Below are positions 23,880 to 37,749 of a stretch of 64,000 nt of DNA, piece after piece. The notes beneath the pieces were generated by a model that was not told the origin of the DNA, did not search any database, and saw only the letters and a list, made by a program, of their open reading frames with translations. Positions within the stretch are counted from its first letter, which is position 1. Every line of letters begins with the position of its first letter. Source of the stretch: Bathymodiolus brooksi (lineage: Eukaryota; Mollusca; Bivalvia; Mytilida; Modiolidae); the NCBI GenBank assembly GCA_963680875.1, contig OY804589.1, forward strand, positions 744,001 through 808,000. Direction: 5' to 3'. Both the position numbers and the translations under genes were made by a program.

Positions 23880-26800
23880 TGTGGTTGACTTGTACCGTAT
23901 GCTAGGAAGTTTTCTAGGTATTTGTCTAGTCCACTACTCGGTGTGGGTGACTTGTACCTTATGCTAGGAAGTTTACTAGATATTTGTTTAGTCCACTACT
24001 CGGTGTGGTTGACTTGTACCTTATGTTAGGATGTTTACCAGGTATTTGTTTAGTCCACTACTCGGTGTGGTTGACTTGTACCTTATGTTAGGAAGTTTAC
24101 TAGGTTTTTGTTTAGTCCACTACTCGGTGTGGTTGACTTGTACCTTATGTTAGGAAGTTTACTAGGTGTTTGTTTAGTCCACTACTCGGTGTGGTTGACT
24201 TGTACCTTATGTTAGGAAGTTTACTAGGTATTTGTCTAGTCCACTACTCGGTATGGTTGACTTGTACCTTATGTTAGGAAGTTTACTAGGTATTTGTTTA
24301 GTCCACTACTCGGTGTGGTTGACTTGTAACTTATGCTAGGAAGTTTACTAGGTATTTGTTTAGTCCACTACTCGGTGTGGTTGACTTGTACCTTATGCTA
24401 GGAAGTTTACTAAGTATTTGGTTAGTCCACTACTCGGTGTGGTTGACTTGTACCTTATGTTAGGAAGTTTACTAAGTATTTGTTTAGTCCACTACTCGGT
24501 GTGGTTGACTTGTACCTTATGTTAGGAAGTTTACTAAGTATTTGTTTAGTCCACTACTCGGTGTGGTTGACTTGTACCTTATGTTAGGAAGTTTACTAAG
24601 TATTTGTTTAGTCCACTACTCGGTGTGGTTGACTTGTACCTTATGTTAGGAAGTTTACTAAGTATTTGTTTAGTCCACTACTCGGTGTGGTTGACTTGTA
24701 CCTTATGCTAGGAAGTTTACTAGGTATTTGTTTAGTCCACTACTCGGTGTGGTTGACTTGTACCTTATGTTAGGAGGTTTACTAAATATTTGTTTAGTCC
24801 ACTACTCGGTGTGGTTGACTTGTACCTTATGCTAGTAAGTTTACTAGGTATTTGTTTAGTCCACTACTCGGTGTGGTTGACTTGCATCTTATGTTAGGAA
24901 GTTTACTAGGTATTTGTTTAGTCCACTACTCGGTGTGGTTGACTTGTACCTTATGTTAGGAAGTTTACCAGGTATTTGTTTAGTCCACTACTCGGTGTGG
25001 TTGACTTGTACCTTATGTTAGGAAGTTTACTAAGTATTTGGTTAGTCCACTACTCGGTGTGGTTGACTTGTACCTTATGTTAGGAAGTTTACTAAGTATT
25101 TGTTTAGTCCACTACTCGGTATGGTTGACTTGTACCTTATGTTAGGAAGTTTACTAAGTATTTGTTTAGTCCACTACTCGGTGTGGTTGACTTGTACCTT
25201 ATGTTAGGAAGTTTACTAAGTATTTGGTTAGTCCACTACTCGGTGTGGTTGACTTGTACCTTATGTTAGGAAGTTTACTAGGTATTTGTTTAGTCCACTA
25301 CTCGGTGTGGTTGACTTGTACCTTATGTTAGGAAGTTTACTAGGTATTTGTTTAGTCCACTGCTCGGTGTGGTTGACTTGTACCTTATGTTAGGAAGTTT
25401 ACTAAGTATTTGTTTAGTCCACTACTCGGTGTGGTTGACTTGTACCTTATGTTAGGAAGTTTTCTAGGTATTTGTCTAGTCCACTACTCGGTGTGGGTGA
25501 CTTGTACCTTATGCTAGGAAGTTTACTAGATATTTGTTTAGTCCACTACTCGGTGTGGTTGACTTGTACCTTATGTTAGGATGTTTACCAGGTATTTGTT
25601 TAGTCCACTACTCGGTGTGGTTGACTTGTACCTTATGTTAGGAAGTTTACTAGGTTTTTGTTTAGTCCACTACTCGGTGTGGTTGACTTGTACCTTATGT
25701 TAGGAAGTTTACTAGGTGTTTGTTTAGTCCACTACTCGGTGTGGTTGACTTGTACCTTATGTTAGGAAGTTTACTAGGTATTTGTCTAGTCCACTACTCG
25801 GTATGGTTGACTTGTACCTTATGTTAGGAAGTTTACTAGGTATTTGTTTAGTCCACTACTCGGTGTGGTTGACTTGTAACTTATGCTAGGAAGTTTACTA
25901 GGTATTTGTTTAGTCCACTACTCGGTGTGGTTGACTTGTACCTTATGTTAGGAAGTTTACTAAGTATTTGGTTAGTCCACTACTCGGTGTGGTTGACTTG
26001 TACCTTATGTTAGGAAGTTTACTAAGTATTTGTTTAGTCCACTACTCGGTGTGGTTGACTTGTACCTTATGTTAGGAAGTTTACTAAGTATTTGTTTAGT
26101 CCACTACTCGGTGTGGTTGACTTGTACCTTATGTTAGGAAGTTTACTAAGTATTTGTTTAGTCCACTACTCGGTGTGGTTGACTTGTACCTTATGTTAGG
26201 AAGTTTACTAAATATTTGTTTAGTCCACTACTCGGTGTGGTTGACTTGTACCTTATGCTAGGAAGTTTACTAGGTGTTTGTTTAGTCCACTACTCGGTGT
26301 GGTTGACTTGTACCTTATGTTAGGAGGTTTACTAAATATTTGTTTAGTCCACTACTCGGTGTGGTTGACTTGTACCTTATGCTAGTAAGTTTACTAGGTA
26401 TTTGTTTAGTCCACTACTCGGTGTGGTTGACTTGTACCTTATGTTAGGAAGTTTACTAGGTATTTGTTTAGTCCACTACTCCGTGTGGTTGACTTGTACC
26501 TTATGTTAGGAAGTTTACTAGGTATTTTTTTAGTCCACTACTCGGTGTGGTTGACTTGTACCTTATGTTAGGAAGTTTACTAGGTATTTGTCTAGTCCAC
26601 TACTCGGTGTGGTTGACTTGCATCTTAGGTTAGGAAGTTTACTAGGTATTTGTTTAGTCCACTACTCGGTGTGGTTGACTTGTACCTTATGTTAGGAAGT
26701 TTACCAGGTATTTGTTTAGTCCACTACTCGGTGTGGTTGACTTGTACCTTATGTTAGGAAGTTTACTAAGTATTTGGTTAGTCCACTACTCGGTGTGGTT

Positions 26801-27050
26801 GACTTGTACCTTATGTTAGGAAGTTTACTAAGTATTTGTTTAGTCCACTACTCGGTATGGTTGACTTGTACCTTATGTTAGGAAGTTTACTAAGTATTTG
26901 TTTAGTCCACTACTCGGTGTGGTTGACTTGTACCTTATGTTAGGAAGTTTACTAAGTATTTGGTTAGTCCACTACTCGGTGTGGTTGACTTGTACCTTAT
27001 GTTAGGAAGTTTACTAGGTATTTGTTTAGTCCACTACTCGGTGTGGTTGA
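23880..27050. repeat. Satellite A block duplication, 1550 bp (25 monomers)
   Basis: Three rare variants recur 1550 bp apart: GTGTGGGTGA at 23941 and 25491, CTAGGTTTTTG near 24103 and 25653, and TAGGAGGTTT at 24771 and 26321. The next shared marker, CTTGCATCTT, is at 24881 and 26617, a shift of 1736 bp. Three extra monomers were therefore gained or lost inside one copy. Copy edges are approximate. Confidence 0.7.
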
Positions 27051-27239
27051 CTTGTACCTTATGTTAGGAAGTTTACTAGGTATTTGTTTAGTCCACTGCT
27101 CGGTGTGGTTGACTTGTACCTTATGTTAGGAAGTTTACTAAGTATTTGTTTAGTCCACTACTCGGTGTGGTTGACTTGTACCTTATGTTAGGAAGTTTAC
27201 TAAGTATTTATTTAGTCCACTACTCGGTGTGGTTGACTT

Positions 27240-30200
27240 GTACCTTATGTTAGGAAGTTTACTAAGTATGTGTTTAGTCCACTACTCGGTGTGGTTGACT
27301 TGTACCTTATGCTAGGAAGTTTACCAGGAATTTTTTTAGTCCACTACTCGGTGTGGTTGACTTGTACCTTATGTTAGGAAGTTTACTAAATATTTGTTTA
27401 GTCCACTACTCGGTGTGGTTGACTTGTACCTTATGCTAGTAAGTTTACTATGTATTTGTTTAGTCCACTACTCGGTGTGGTTGACTTGTACCTTATGTTA
27501 GGAAGTTTACTAGGTATTTGTTTAGTCCACTACTCCGTGTGGTTGACTTGTATCTTATGTTAGGAAGTTTACTAGGTATTTGTTTAGTCCACTACACGGT
27601 GTGGTTGACTTGTATCTTATGTTAGGAAGTTTACTAAGTATTTGTTTAGTCCACTACTCGGTGTGGTTGACTTGTATCTTATGTTAGGAAGTTTACTAAG
27701 TATTTGTTTAGTCCACTACTCGGTGTGGTTGACTTGTACCTTATGTTAGGAAGTTTACTAGGTATTTGTTTAGTCCACTACTTGGTGTGGTTGACTTGTA
27801 CCTTATGTTAGGAAGTTTACTAAGTATTTGTTTAGTCCACTACTCGGTGTGGTTGACTTGTACCTTATGCTAGGAAGTTTACTAGGTATTTGTTTAGTCC
27901 ACTACTCGGTGCGGTTGACTTGTACATTATGTTAGGAAGTTTACTAGGTATCTGTTTAGTCCACTACTCGGTGTGGTTGACTTGCACCTTATGTTAGGAA
28001 GTTTACTAAGTATTTGTTTAGTCTACTACTCGGTGTGGTTGACTTGTACCTTATGTTAGGAAGTTTACTAGGTATTTGTTTAGTCCACTACTCGGTGTGG
28101 TTGACTTGTACCTTATGTTAGGAAGTTTACTAGGTATTTGTCTAGTCCACTACTCGGTATGGTTGACTTGTACCTTATGTTATTAAGTTTACTAAGTATT
28201 TGTTTAGTCCACTACTCGGTGTGGTTGACTTGTACCTTATGCTAGGAAGTTTACTAGGTATTTGTTTAGTCCACTACTCGGTGTGGTTGACTTGTACCTT
28301 ATGTTAGGAAGTTTACTAAGTATGTGTTTAGTCCACTACTCGGTGTGGTTGACTTGTACCTTATGCTAGGAAGTTTACCAGGAATTTTTTTAGTCCACTA
28401 CTCGGTGTGGTTGACTTGTACCTTATGTTAGGAAGTTTACTAAATATTTGTTTAGTCCACTACTCGGTGTGGTTGACTTGTACCTTATGCTAGTAAGTTT
28501 ACTATGTATTTGTTTAGTCCACTACTCGGTGTGGTTGACTTGTACCTTATGTTAGGAAGTTTACTAGGTATTTGTTTAGTCCACTACTCCGTGTGGTTGA
28601 CTTGTATCTTATGTTAGGAAGTTTACTAGGTATTTGTTTAGTCCACTACACGGTGTGGTTGACTTGTATCTTATGTTAGGAAGTTTACTAAGTATTTGTT
28701 TAGTCCACTACTCGGTGTGGTTGACTTGTATCTTATGTTAGGAAGTTTACTAAGTATTTGTTTAGTCCACTACTCGGTGTGGTTGACTTGTACCTTATGT
28801 TAGGAAGTTTACTAGGTATTTGTTTAGTCCACTACTTGGTGTGGTTGACTTGTACCTTATGTTAGGAAGTTTACTAAGTATTTGTTTAGTCCACTACTCG
28901 GTGTGGTTGACTTGTACCTTATGCTAGGAAGTTTACTAGGTATTTGTTTAGTCCACTACTCGGTGTGGTTGACTTGTACATTATGTTAGGAAGTTTACTA
29001 GGTATCTGTTTAGTCCACTACTCGGTGTGGTTGACTTGCACCTTATGTTAGGAAGTTTACTAAGTATTTGTTTAGTCTACTACTCGGTGTGGTTGACTTG
29101 TACCTTATGTTAGGAAGTTTACTAGGTATTTGTTTAGTCCACTACTCGGTGTGGTTGACTTGTACCTTATGTTAGGAAGTTTACTAGGTATTTGTCTAGT
29201 CCACTACTCGGTATGGTTGACTTGTACCTTATGTTATTAAGTTTACTAAGTATTTGTTTAGTCCACTACTCGGTGTGGTTGACTTGTACCTTATGCTAGG
29301 AAGTTTACTAAGTATTTGTTTAGTCCACTACTCGGTGTGGTTGACTTGTACCTTATGTTAGGAAGTTTATTAGGTATTTGTTTAGTCCACTACTCGGTGT
29401 GGTTGACTTGCACCTTATGTTAGGAAGTTTACTAAGTATTTGTTTAGTCCACTACTCGGTGTGGTTGACTTGTACCTTATGTTAGGAAGTTTACTAAGTA
29501 TTTGTTTAGTCCACTACTCGGTGTGGTTGACTTGTACCTTATGTTAGGAAGCTTACTAAGTATTTGGTTAGTCCACTACTCGGTGTGGTTGACTTGTACC
29601 TTATGTTAGGAAGTTTACTAAGTATTTGTTTAGTCCACTACTCGGTGTGGTTGACTTGTACCTTATGTTAGGAAGTTTACTAAGTATTTGGTTAGTCCAC
29701 TACTCGGTGTGGTTGACTTGTACCTTATGTTAGGAAGTTTACTAAGTATTTGGTTAGTCCACTACTCGGTGTGGTTGACTTGTACCTTATGTTAGGAAGT
29801 TTACTAGGTATTTGTTTAGTCCACTACTCGGTGTGGTTGACTTGTATCTTATGTTAGGAAGTTTACTAGGTATTTGTTTAGTCCACTACACGGTGTGGTT
29901 GACTTGTATCTTATGTTAGGAAGTTTACTAAGTATTTGTTTAGTCCACTACTCGGTGTGGTTGACTTGTATCTTATGTTAGGAAGTTTACTAAGTATTTG
30001 TTTAGTCCACTACTCGGTGTGGTTGACTTGTACCTTATGTTAGGAAGTTTACTAGGTATTTGTTTAGTCCACTACTTGGTGTGGTTGACTTGTACCTTAT
30101 GTTAGGAAGTTTACTAAGTATTTGTTTAGTCCACTACTCGGTGTGGTTGACTTGTACCTTATGCTAGGAAGTTTACTAGGTATTTGTTTAGTCCACTACT

Positions 30201-33200
30201 CGGTGTGGTTGACTTGTACATTATGTTAGGAAGTTTACTAGGTATCTGTTTAGTCCACTACTCGGTGTGGTTGACTTGCACCTTATGTTAGGAAGTTTAC
30301 TAAGTATTTGTTTAGTCTACTACTCGGTGTGGTTGACTTGTACCTTATGTTAGGAAGTTTACTAGGTATTTGTTTAGTCCACTACTCGGTGTGGTTGACT
30401 TGTACCTTATGTTAGGAAGTTTACTAGGTATTTGTCTAGTCCACTACTCGGTATGGTTGACTTGTACCTTATGTTATTAAGTTTACTAAGTATTTGTTTA
30501 GTCCACTACTCGGTGTGGTTGACTTGTACCTTATGCTAGGAAGTTTACTAGGTATTTGTTTAGTCCACTACTCGGTGTGGTTGACTTGTACCTTATGTTA
30601 GGAAGTTTATTAGGTATTTGTTTAGTCCACTACTCGGTGTGGTTGACTTGCACCTTATGTTAGGAAGTTTACTAAGTATTTGTTTAGTCCACTACTCGGT
30701 GTGGTTGACTTGTACCTTATGTTAGGAAGTTTACTAAGTATTTGTTTAGTCCACTACTCGGTGTGGTTGACTTGTACCTTATGTTAGGAAGCTTACTAAG
30801 TATTTGGTTAGTCCACTACTCGGTGTGGTTGACTTGTACCTTATGTTAGGAAGTTTACTAAGTATTTGTTTAGTCCACTACTCGGTGTGGTTGACTTGTA
30901 CCTTATGTTAGGAAGTTTACTAAGTATTTGGTTAGTCCACTACTCGGTGTGGTTGACTTGTACCTTATGTTAGGAAGTTTACTAAGTATTTGGTTAGTCC
31001 ACTACTCGGTGTGGTTGACTTGTACCTTATGTTAGGAAGTTTACTAAGTATTTGTTTTGTCCACTACTCGGTGTGGTTGACTTGTACCTTATGTTAGGAA
31101 GTTTACTAAGTATTTGTTTAGTCCACTACTCGGTGTGGTTGACTTGTACCTTATGTTAGGAAGTTTACTAAATATTTGTTTAGTCCACTACTCGGTGTGG
31201 TTGACTTGTACCTTATGTTAGGAAGTTTACTAGGTATTTGTTTAGTCCACTACTCGGTGTGGTTGACTTGTACCTTATGTTAGGAAGTTTACTAGGTATT
31301 TGTCTAGTCCACTACTCGGTATGGTTGACTTGTACCTTATGTTAGGAAGTTTACTAAGTATTTGTTTAGTCCACTACTCGGTGTGGTTGACTTGTACCTT
31401 ATGCTAGGAAGTTTACTAGGTATTTGTTTAGTCCACTACTCGGTGTGGTTGACTTGTACCTTATGTTAGGAAGTTTACTAAGTATTTGGTTAGTGCACTA
31501 CTCGGTGTGGTTGACTTGTACCTTATGTTAGGAAGTTTACTAGGTATTTGTTTAGTCCACTACTCGGTGTGGTTGACTTGTACCTTATGTTAGGAAGTTT
31601 ACTAGGTATTTGTTTAGTCCACTACTCGGTGTGGTTGACTTGTACCTTATGATAGGAAGTTTACTAAGTATTTGGTTAGTCCACTACTCGGTGTGGTTGA
31701 CTTGTACCTTATGTTAGGAAGTTTACTAAGTATTTGTTTAGTCCACTACTCGGTGTGGTTGACTTGTACCTTATGTTAGGAAGTTTACTAAGTATTTGTT
31801 TTGTCCACTACTCGGTGTGGTTGACTTGTACCTTATGTTAGGAAGTTTACTAAGTATTTGTTTAGTCCACTACTCGGTGTGGTTGACTTGTACCTTATGC
31901 TAGGAAGTTTACTAGGTATTTGTTTAGTCCACTACTCGGTGTGGTTGACTTGTACCTTATGTTAGGATGTTTACTAAATATTTGTTTAGTCCACTACTCG
32001 GTGTGGTTGACTTGTACCTTATGTTAGGAAGTTTACTAAGTATTTGTTTAGTCCACTACTCGGTGTGGTTGACTTGTACCTTATGCTAGGAAGTTTACTA
32101 GGTATTTGTTTAGTCCACTACTCGGTGTTGTTGACTTGTACCTTATGTTAGGAAGTTTACTAGGTATTTGTTTAGTCCACTACTCCGTGTGGTTGACTTG
32201 TATCTTATGCTAGGAAGTTTACTAGGTATTTGTTTAGTCCACTACACGGTGTAGTTGACTTGTATCTTATGTTAGGAAGTTTACTAAGTATTTGTTTAGT
32301 CCACTACTCGGTGTGGTTGACTTGTATCTTATGTTAGGAAGTTTACTAAGTATTTGTTTAGTCCACTACTCGGTGTGGTTGACTTGTACCTTATGTTAGG
32401 AAGTTTACTAGGTATTTGTTTAGTCCACTACTTGGTGTGGTTGACTTGTACCTTATGTTAGGAAGTTTACTAAGTATTTGTTTAGTCCACTACTCGGTGT
32501 GGTTGACTTGTACCTTATGCTAGGAAGTTTACTAGGTATTTGTTTAGTCCACTACTCGGTGTGGTTGACTTGTACATTATGTTAGGAAGTTTACTAGGTA
32601 TCTGTTTAGTCCACTACTCGGTGTGGTTGACTTGCACCTTATGTTAGGAAGTTTACTAAGTATTTGTTTAGTCTACTACTCGGTGTGGTTGACTTGTACC
32701 TTATGTTAGGAAGTTTACTAGGTATTTGTTTAGTCCACTACTCGGTGTGGTTGACTTGTACCTTATGTTAGGAAGTTTACTAGGTATTTGTCTAGTCCAC
32801 TACTCGGTATGGTTGACTTGTACCTTATGTTAGGAAGTTTATTAAGTATTTGTTTAGTCCACTACTCGGTGTGGTTGACTTGTACCTTATGCTAGGAAGT
32901 TTACTAGGTATTTGTTTAGTCCACTACTCGGTTTGGTTGACTTGTACCTTATGTTAGGAAGTTTATTAGGTATTTGTTTAGTCCACTACTCGGTGTGGTT
33001 GACTTGCACCTTATGTTAGGAAGTTTACTAAGTATTTGTTTAGTCCACTACTCGGTGTGGTTGACTTGTACCTTATGTTAGGAAGTTTACTAAGTATTTG
33101 TTTAGTCCACTACTCGGTGTGGTTGACTTGTACCTTATGTTAGGAAGCTTACTAAGTATTTGGTTAGTCCACTACTCGGTGTGGTTGACTTGTACCTTAT

Positions 33201-34140
33201 GTTAGGAAGTTTACTAAGTATTTGTTTAGTCCACTACTCGGTGTGGTTGACTTGTACCTTATGTTAGGAAGTTTACTAAGTATTTGGTTAGTCCACTACT
33301 CGGTGTGGTTGACTTGTACCTTATGTTAGGAAGTTTACTAAGTATTTGGTTAGTCCACTACTCGGTGTGGTTGACTTGTACCTTATGTTAGGAAGTTTAC
33401 TAGGTATTTGTTTAGTCCACTACTCGGTGTGGTTGACTTGTACCTTATGTTAGGAAATTTACTAGGTATTTGTTTAGTCCACTACTCGGTGTGGTTGACT
33501 TGTACCTTATGATAGGAAGTTTACTAAGTATTTGGTTAGTCCACTACTCGGTGTGGTTGACTTGTACCTTATGTTAGGAAGTTTACTAAGTATTTGTTTA
33601 GTCCACTACTCGGTGTGGTTGACTTGTACCTTATGTTAGGAAGTTTACTAAGTATTTGTTTAGTCCACTACTCGGTGTGGTTGACTTGTACCTTATGTTA
33701 GGAAGTTTACTAAATATTTGTTTAGTCCACTACTCGGTGTGGTTGACTTGTACCTTATGCTAGGAAGTTTACTAGGTATTTGTTTAGTCCACTACTCGGT
33801 GTGGTTGACTTGTACCTTATGTTAGGAAGTTTACTAAATATTTGTTTAGTCCACTACTCGGTGTGGTTGACTTGTACCTTATGTTAGGAAGTTTATTAGG
33901 TATTTGTTTAGTCCACTACTCGGTGTGGTTGACTTGCACCTTATGTTAGGAAGTTTACTAAGTATTTGTTTAGTCCACTACTCGGTGTGGTTGACTTGTA
34001 CCTTATGTTAGGAAGTTTACTAAGTATTTGTTTAGTCCACTACTCGGTGTGGTTGACTTGTACCTTATGTTAGGAAGCTTACTAAGTATTTGGTTAGTCC
34101 ACTACTCGGTGTGGTTGACTTGTACCTTATGTTAGGAAGT
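27240..34140. repeat. Satellite A block duplications with 1054-, 1240-, 2356- and 930-bp spacing
   Basis: TGTACATTAT occurs at 27921, 28975, 30215 and 32571. TATTAAGTTT occurs at 28181, 29235 and 30475. AAGCTTACTAAG occurs near 29549, 30789, 33145 and 34075. The intervals are 1054 (17 monomers), 1240 (20), 2356 (38) and 930 (15). The varying spacing shows repeated block duplication with different numbers of intervening monomers, rather than one fixed higher-order unit. Confidence 0.75.
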
Positions 34141-34779
34141 TTACTAAGTATTTGTTTAGTCCACTACTCGGTGTGGTTGACTTGTACCTTATGTTAGGAA
34201 GTTTACTAAGTATTTGGTTAGTCCACTACTCGGTGAGGTTGACTTGTACCTTATGTTAGGAAGTTTACTAAGTATTTGGTTAGTCCACTACTCGGTGTGG
34301 TTGACTTGTACCTTATGTTAGGAAGTTTACTAGGTATTTGTTTAGTCCACTACTCGGTGTGGTTGACTTGTACCTTATGTTAGGAAATTTACTAGGTATT
34401 TGTTTAGTCCACTACTCGGTGTGGTTGACTTGTACCTTATGATAGGAAGTTTACTAAGTATTTGGTTAGTCCACTACTCGGTGTGGTTGACTTGTACCTT
34501 ATGTTAGGAAGTTTACTAAGTATTTGTTTAGTCCACTACTCGGTGTGGTTGACTTGTACCTTATGTTAGGAAGTTTACTAAGTATTTGTTTAGTCCACTA
34601 CTCGGTGTGGTTGACTTGTACCTTATGTTAGGAAGTTTACTAAATATTTGTTTAGTCCACTACTCGGTGTGGTTGACTTGTACCTTATGCTAGGAAGTTT
34701 ACTAGGTATTTGTTTAGTCCACTACTCGGTGTGGTTGACTTGTACCTTATGTTAGGAAGTTTACTAAATATTTGTTTAG

Positions 34780-37743
34780 TCCACTACTCGGTGTGGTTGA
34801 CTTGTACCTTATGTTAGGAAGTTTACTAGGTATTTGTTTAGTCCACTACTCGGTGTGGTTGACTTGTACCTTATGTTAGGAAGTTTACTAGGTATTTGTC
34901 TAGTCCACTACTCGGTATGGTTGACTTGTACCTTATGTTAGGAAGTTTACTAAGTATTTGTTTAGTCCACTACTCGGTGTGGTTGACTTGTACCTTATGC
35001 TAGGAAGTTTACTAGATATTTGTTTAGTCCACTACTCGGTGTGGTTGACTTGTACCTTATGTTAGGAAGTTTACTAAGTATTTGGTTAGTGCACTACTCG
35101 GTGTGGTTGACTTGTACCTTATGTTAGGAAGTTTACTAGGTATTTGTTTAGTCCACTACTCGGTGTGGTTGACTTGTACCTTATGTTAGGAAGTTTACTA
35201 GGTATTTGTTTAGTCCATTACTCGGTGTTGTTGACTTGTACCTTATGATAGGAAGTTTACTAAGTATTTGGTTAGTCCACTACTCGGTGTGGTTGACTTG
35301 TACCTTATGTTAGGAAGTTTACTAAGTATTTGTTTAGTCCACTACTCGGTGTGGTTGACTTGTACCTTATGTTAGGAAGTTTACTAAGTATTTGTTTAGT
35401 CCACTACTCGGTGTGGTTGACTTGTACCTTATGTTAGGAAGTTTACTAAGTATTTGTTTAGTCCACTACTCGGTGTGGTTGACTTGTACCTTATGCTAGG
35501 AAGTTTACTAGGTATTTGTTTAGTCCACTACTCGGTGTGGTTGACTTGTACCTTATGTTAGGAAGTTTACTAAATATTTGTTTTGTCCACTACTCGGTGT
35601 GGTTGACTTGTACCTTATGTTAGGAAGTTTACTAAGTATTTGTTTAGTCCACTACTCGGTGTGGTTGACTTGTACCTTATGCTAGGAAGTTTACTAGGTA
35701 TTTGTTTAGTCCACTACTCGGTGTGGTTGACTTGTACCTTATGTTAGGAAGTTTACTAAGTATTTGTTTAGTCCACTACTCTGTGTGGTTGACTTGTACC
35801 TTATGCTAGGAAGTTTACTAGATATTTGTTTAGTCCACTACTCGGTGTGGTTGACTTGTACCTTATGTTAGGAAGTTTACTAAGTATTTGGTTAGTGCAC
35901 TACTCGGTGTGGTTGACTTGTACCTTATGTTAGGAAGTTTACTAGGTATTTGTTTAGTCCACTACTCGGTGTGGTTGACTTGTACCTTATGTTAGGAAGT
36001 TTACTAGGTATTTGTTTAGTCCATTACTCGGTGTGGTTGACTTGTACCTTATGATAGGAAGTTTACTAAGTATTTGGTTAGTCCACTACTCGGTGTGGTT
36101 GACTTGTACCTTATGTTAGGAAGTTTACTAAGTATTTGTTTAGTCCACTACTCGGTGTGGTTGACTTGTACCTTATGTTAGGAAGTTTACTATGTATTTG
36201 TTTAGTCCACTACTCGGTGTGGTTGACTTGTACCTTATGTTAGGAAGTTTACTAAGTATTTGTTTAGTCCACTACTCGGTGTGGTTGACTTGTACCTTAT
36301 GCTAGGAAGTTTACTAGGTATTTGTTTAGTCCACTACTCGGTGTGGTTGACTTGTACCTTATGTTAGGAAGTTTACTAAATATTTGTTTAGTCCACTACT
36401 CGGTGTGGTTGACTTGTACCTTATGTTAGGAAGTTTACTAAGTATTTGTTTAGTCCACTACTCGGTGTGGTTGACTTGTACCTTATGCTAGGAAGTTTAC
36501 TAGGTATTTGTTTAGTCCACTACTCGGTGTGGTTGACTTGTACCTTATGTTAGGAAGTTTACTAAATATTTGTTTAGTCCACTACTCGGTGTGGTTGACT
36601 TGTACCTTATGCCAATAAGTTTACTATGTATTTGTTTAGTCCACTACTCGGTGTGGTTGACTTGTACCTTATGTTAGGAAGTTTACTAGGTATTTGTTTA
36701 GTCCACTACTCGGTGTGGTTGACTTGTACCTTATGTTAGGATGTTTACCAAGTATTTGTTTAGTCCACTACTCGGTGTGGTTGACTTGTACCTTATGTTA
36801 GGAAGTTTACTAAGTATTTGTTTAGTCCACTACTCGGTGTGGTTGACTTGTACCTTATGTTAGGAAGTTTACTAAGTATTTGTCTAGTCCACTACTCGGT
36901 GTGGTTGACTTGCACCTTATGTTAGGAAGTTTACTAGGTATTTGTTTAGTCCACTACTCGGTGTGGTTGACTTGTACCTTATGTTAGGAAGTTTAATAGG
37001 TATTTGTTTAGTCCACTACTCGGTGTGGTTGACTTGTACCTTATGTTAGGAAGTTTACTAGGTATTTGTTTAGTCCACTACTCGGTGTGGTTGACTTGTA
37101 CCTTATGTTAGGAAGTTTACTAAGTATTTGGTTAGTCCACTACTCGGTGTGGTTGACTTGTACCTTATGTTAGGAAGTTTACTAGGTATTTGTTTAGTCC
37201 ACTACTCGGTGTGGTTGACTTGTACCTTATGTTAGGAAGTTTACTAGGTATTTGTTTAGTCCACTACTCGGTGAGGTTGACTTGTACCTTATGTTAGGAA
37301 GTTTACTAAGTATTTGGTTAGTCCACTACTCGGTGTGGTTGACTTGTACCTTATGTTAGGAAGTTTACTAAGTATTTGTTCAGTCCACTACTCGGTGTGG
37401 TTGACTTGTACCTTATGTTAGGAAGTTTACTAAGTATTTGTTTAGTCCACTACTCGGTGTGGTTGACTTGTACCTTATGCTAGGAAGTTTACTAGGTATT
37501 TGTTTAGTCCACTACTCGGTGTGGTTGACTTGTACCTTATGCTAGTAAGTTTACTATGTATTTGTTTAGTCCACTACTCGGTGTGGTTGACTTGTACCTT
37601 ATGTTAGGAAGTTTACTATGTATTTGTTTAGTCCACTACTCGGTGTGGTTGACTTGTACCTTATGTTAGGAAGTTTACTAAGTATTTGTTTAGTCCACTA
37701 CTCGGTGTGGTTGACTTGTACCTTATGCTAGGAAGTTTACTAA
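34780..37743. repeat. Satellite A, terminal part next to satellite B
   Basis: TAGTGCACTA marks related monomers at 31491, 35087 and 35893 (shifts of 3596 and 806 bp, 58 and 13 monomers). So about 34850-35500 repeats 31250-31900 and is partly repeated again from about 35700. The variant TATGCCAATAAG near 36610 is seen nowhere else in the window. Monomers stay 62 bp long to the last one before the junction, with no sign of decay at the array edge. Confidence 0.65.
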
Positions 37744-37749
37744 TAATAA
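37743..37749. other. Junction between satellite A and satellite B
   Basis: Satellite A ends in TTTACTAA and satellite B begins with ATAAATAAGAAC; only a short TAA-type run (TAATAATAATAA, 37741-37752) lies between them. Satellite A variants contain ACTAAATA and satellite B contains TATAAATA, so joining through short shared TAAATA-like sequence is possible. There is no spacer, transposon end or decayed monomer at the switch. Confidence 0.85.

Larger units (their letters stand above)
22114..37743. repeat. Satellite A, right array: 252 monomers of 62 bp
   Basis: This is the same 62-bp monomer as the left array. The TACTA landmark is at 22176 and at 37738, exactly 251 periods apart, and an aligned degenerate copy (TATTA) starts at 22114. 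No net insertion or deletion therefore occurs in 15.6 kb. Variants shared with the left array near the insertion, notably GTGTGGGTGA at 23445, 23941 and 25491, show continuity. The first monomer begins at the retroelement junction, and the last passes directly into satellite B. There are no genes here. Confidence 0.97.

Noticed and set aside
1..37743. Telomeric repeat, suggested by TTAGGA in each 62-bp monomer
   Set aside because: TTAGGA occurs once per 62 bp and never as consecutive TTAGGG units.
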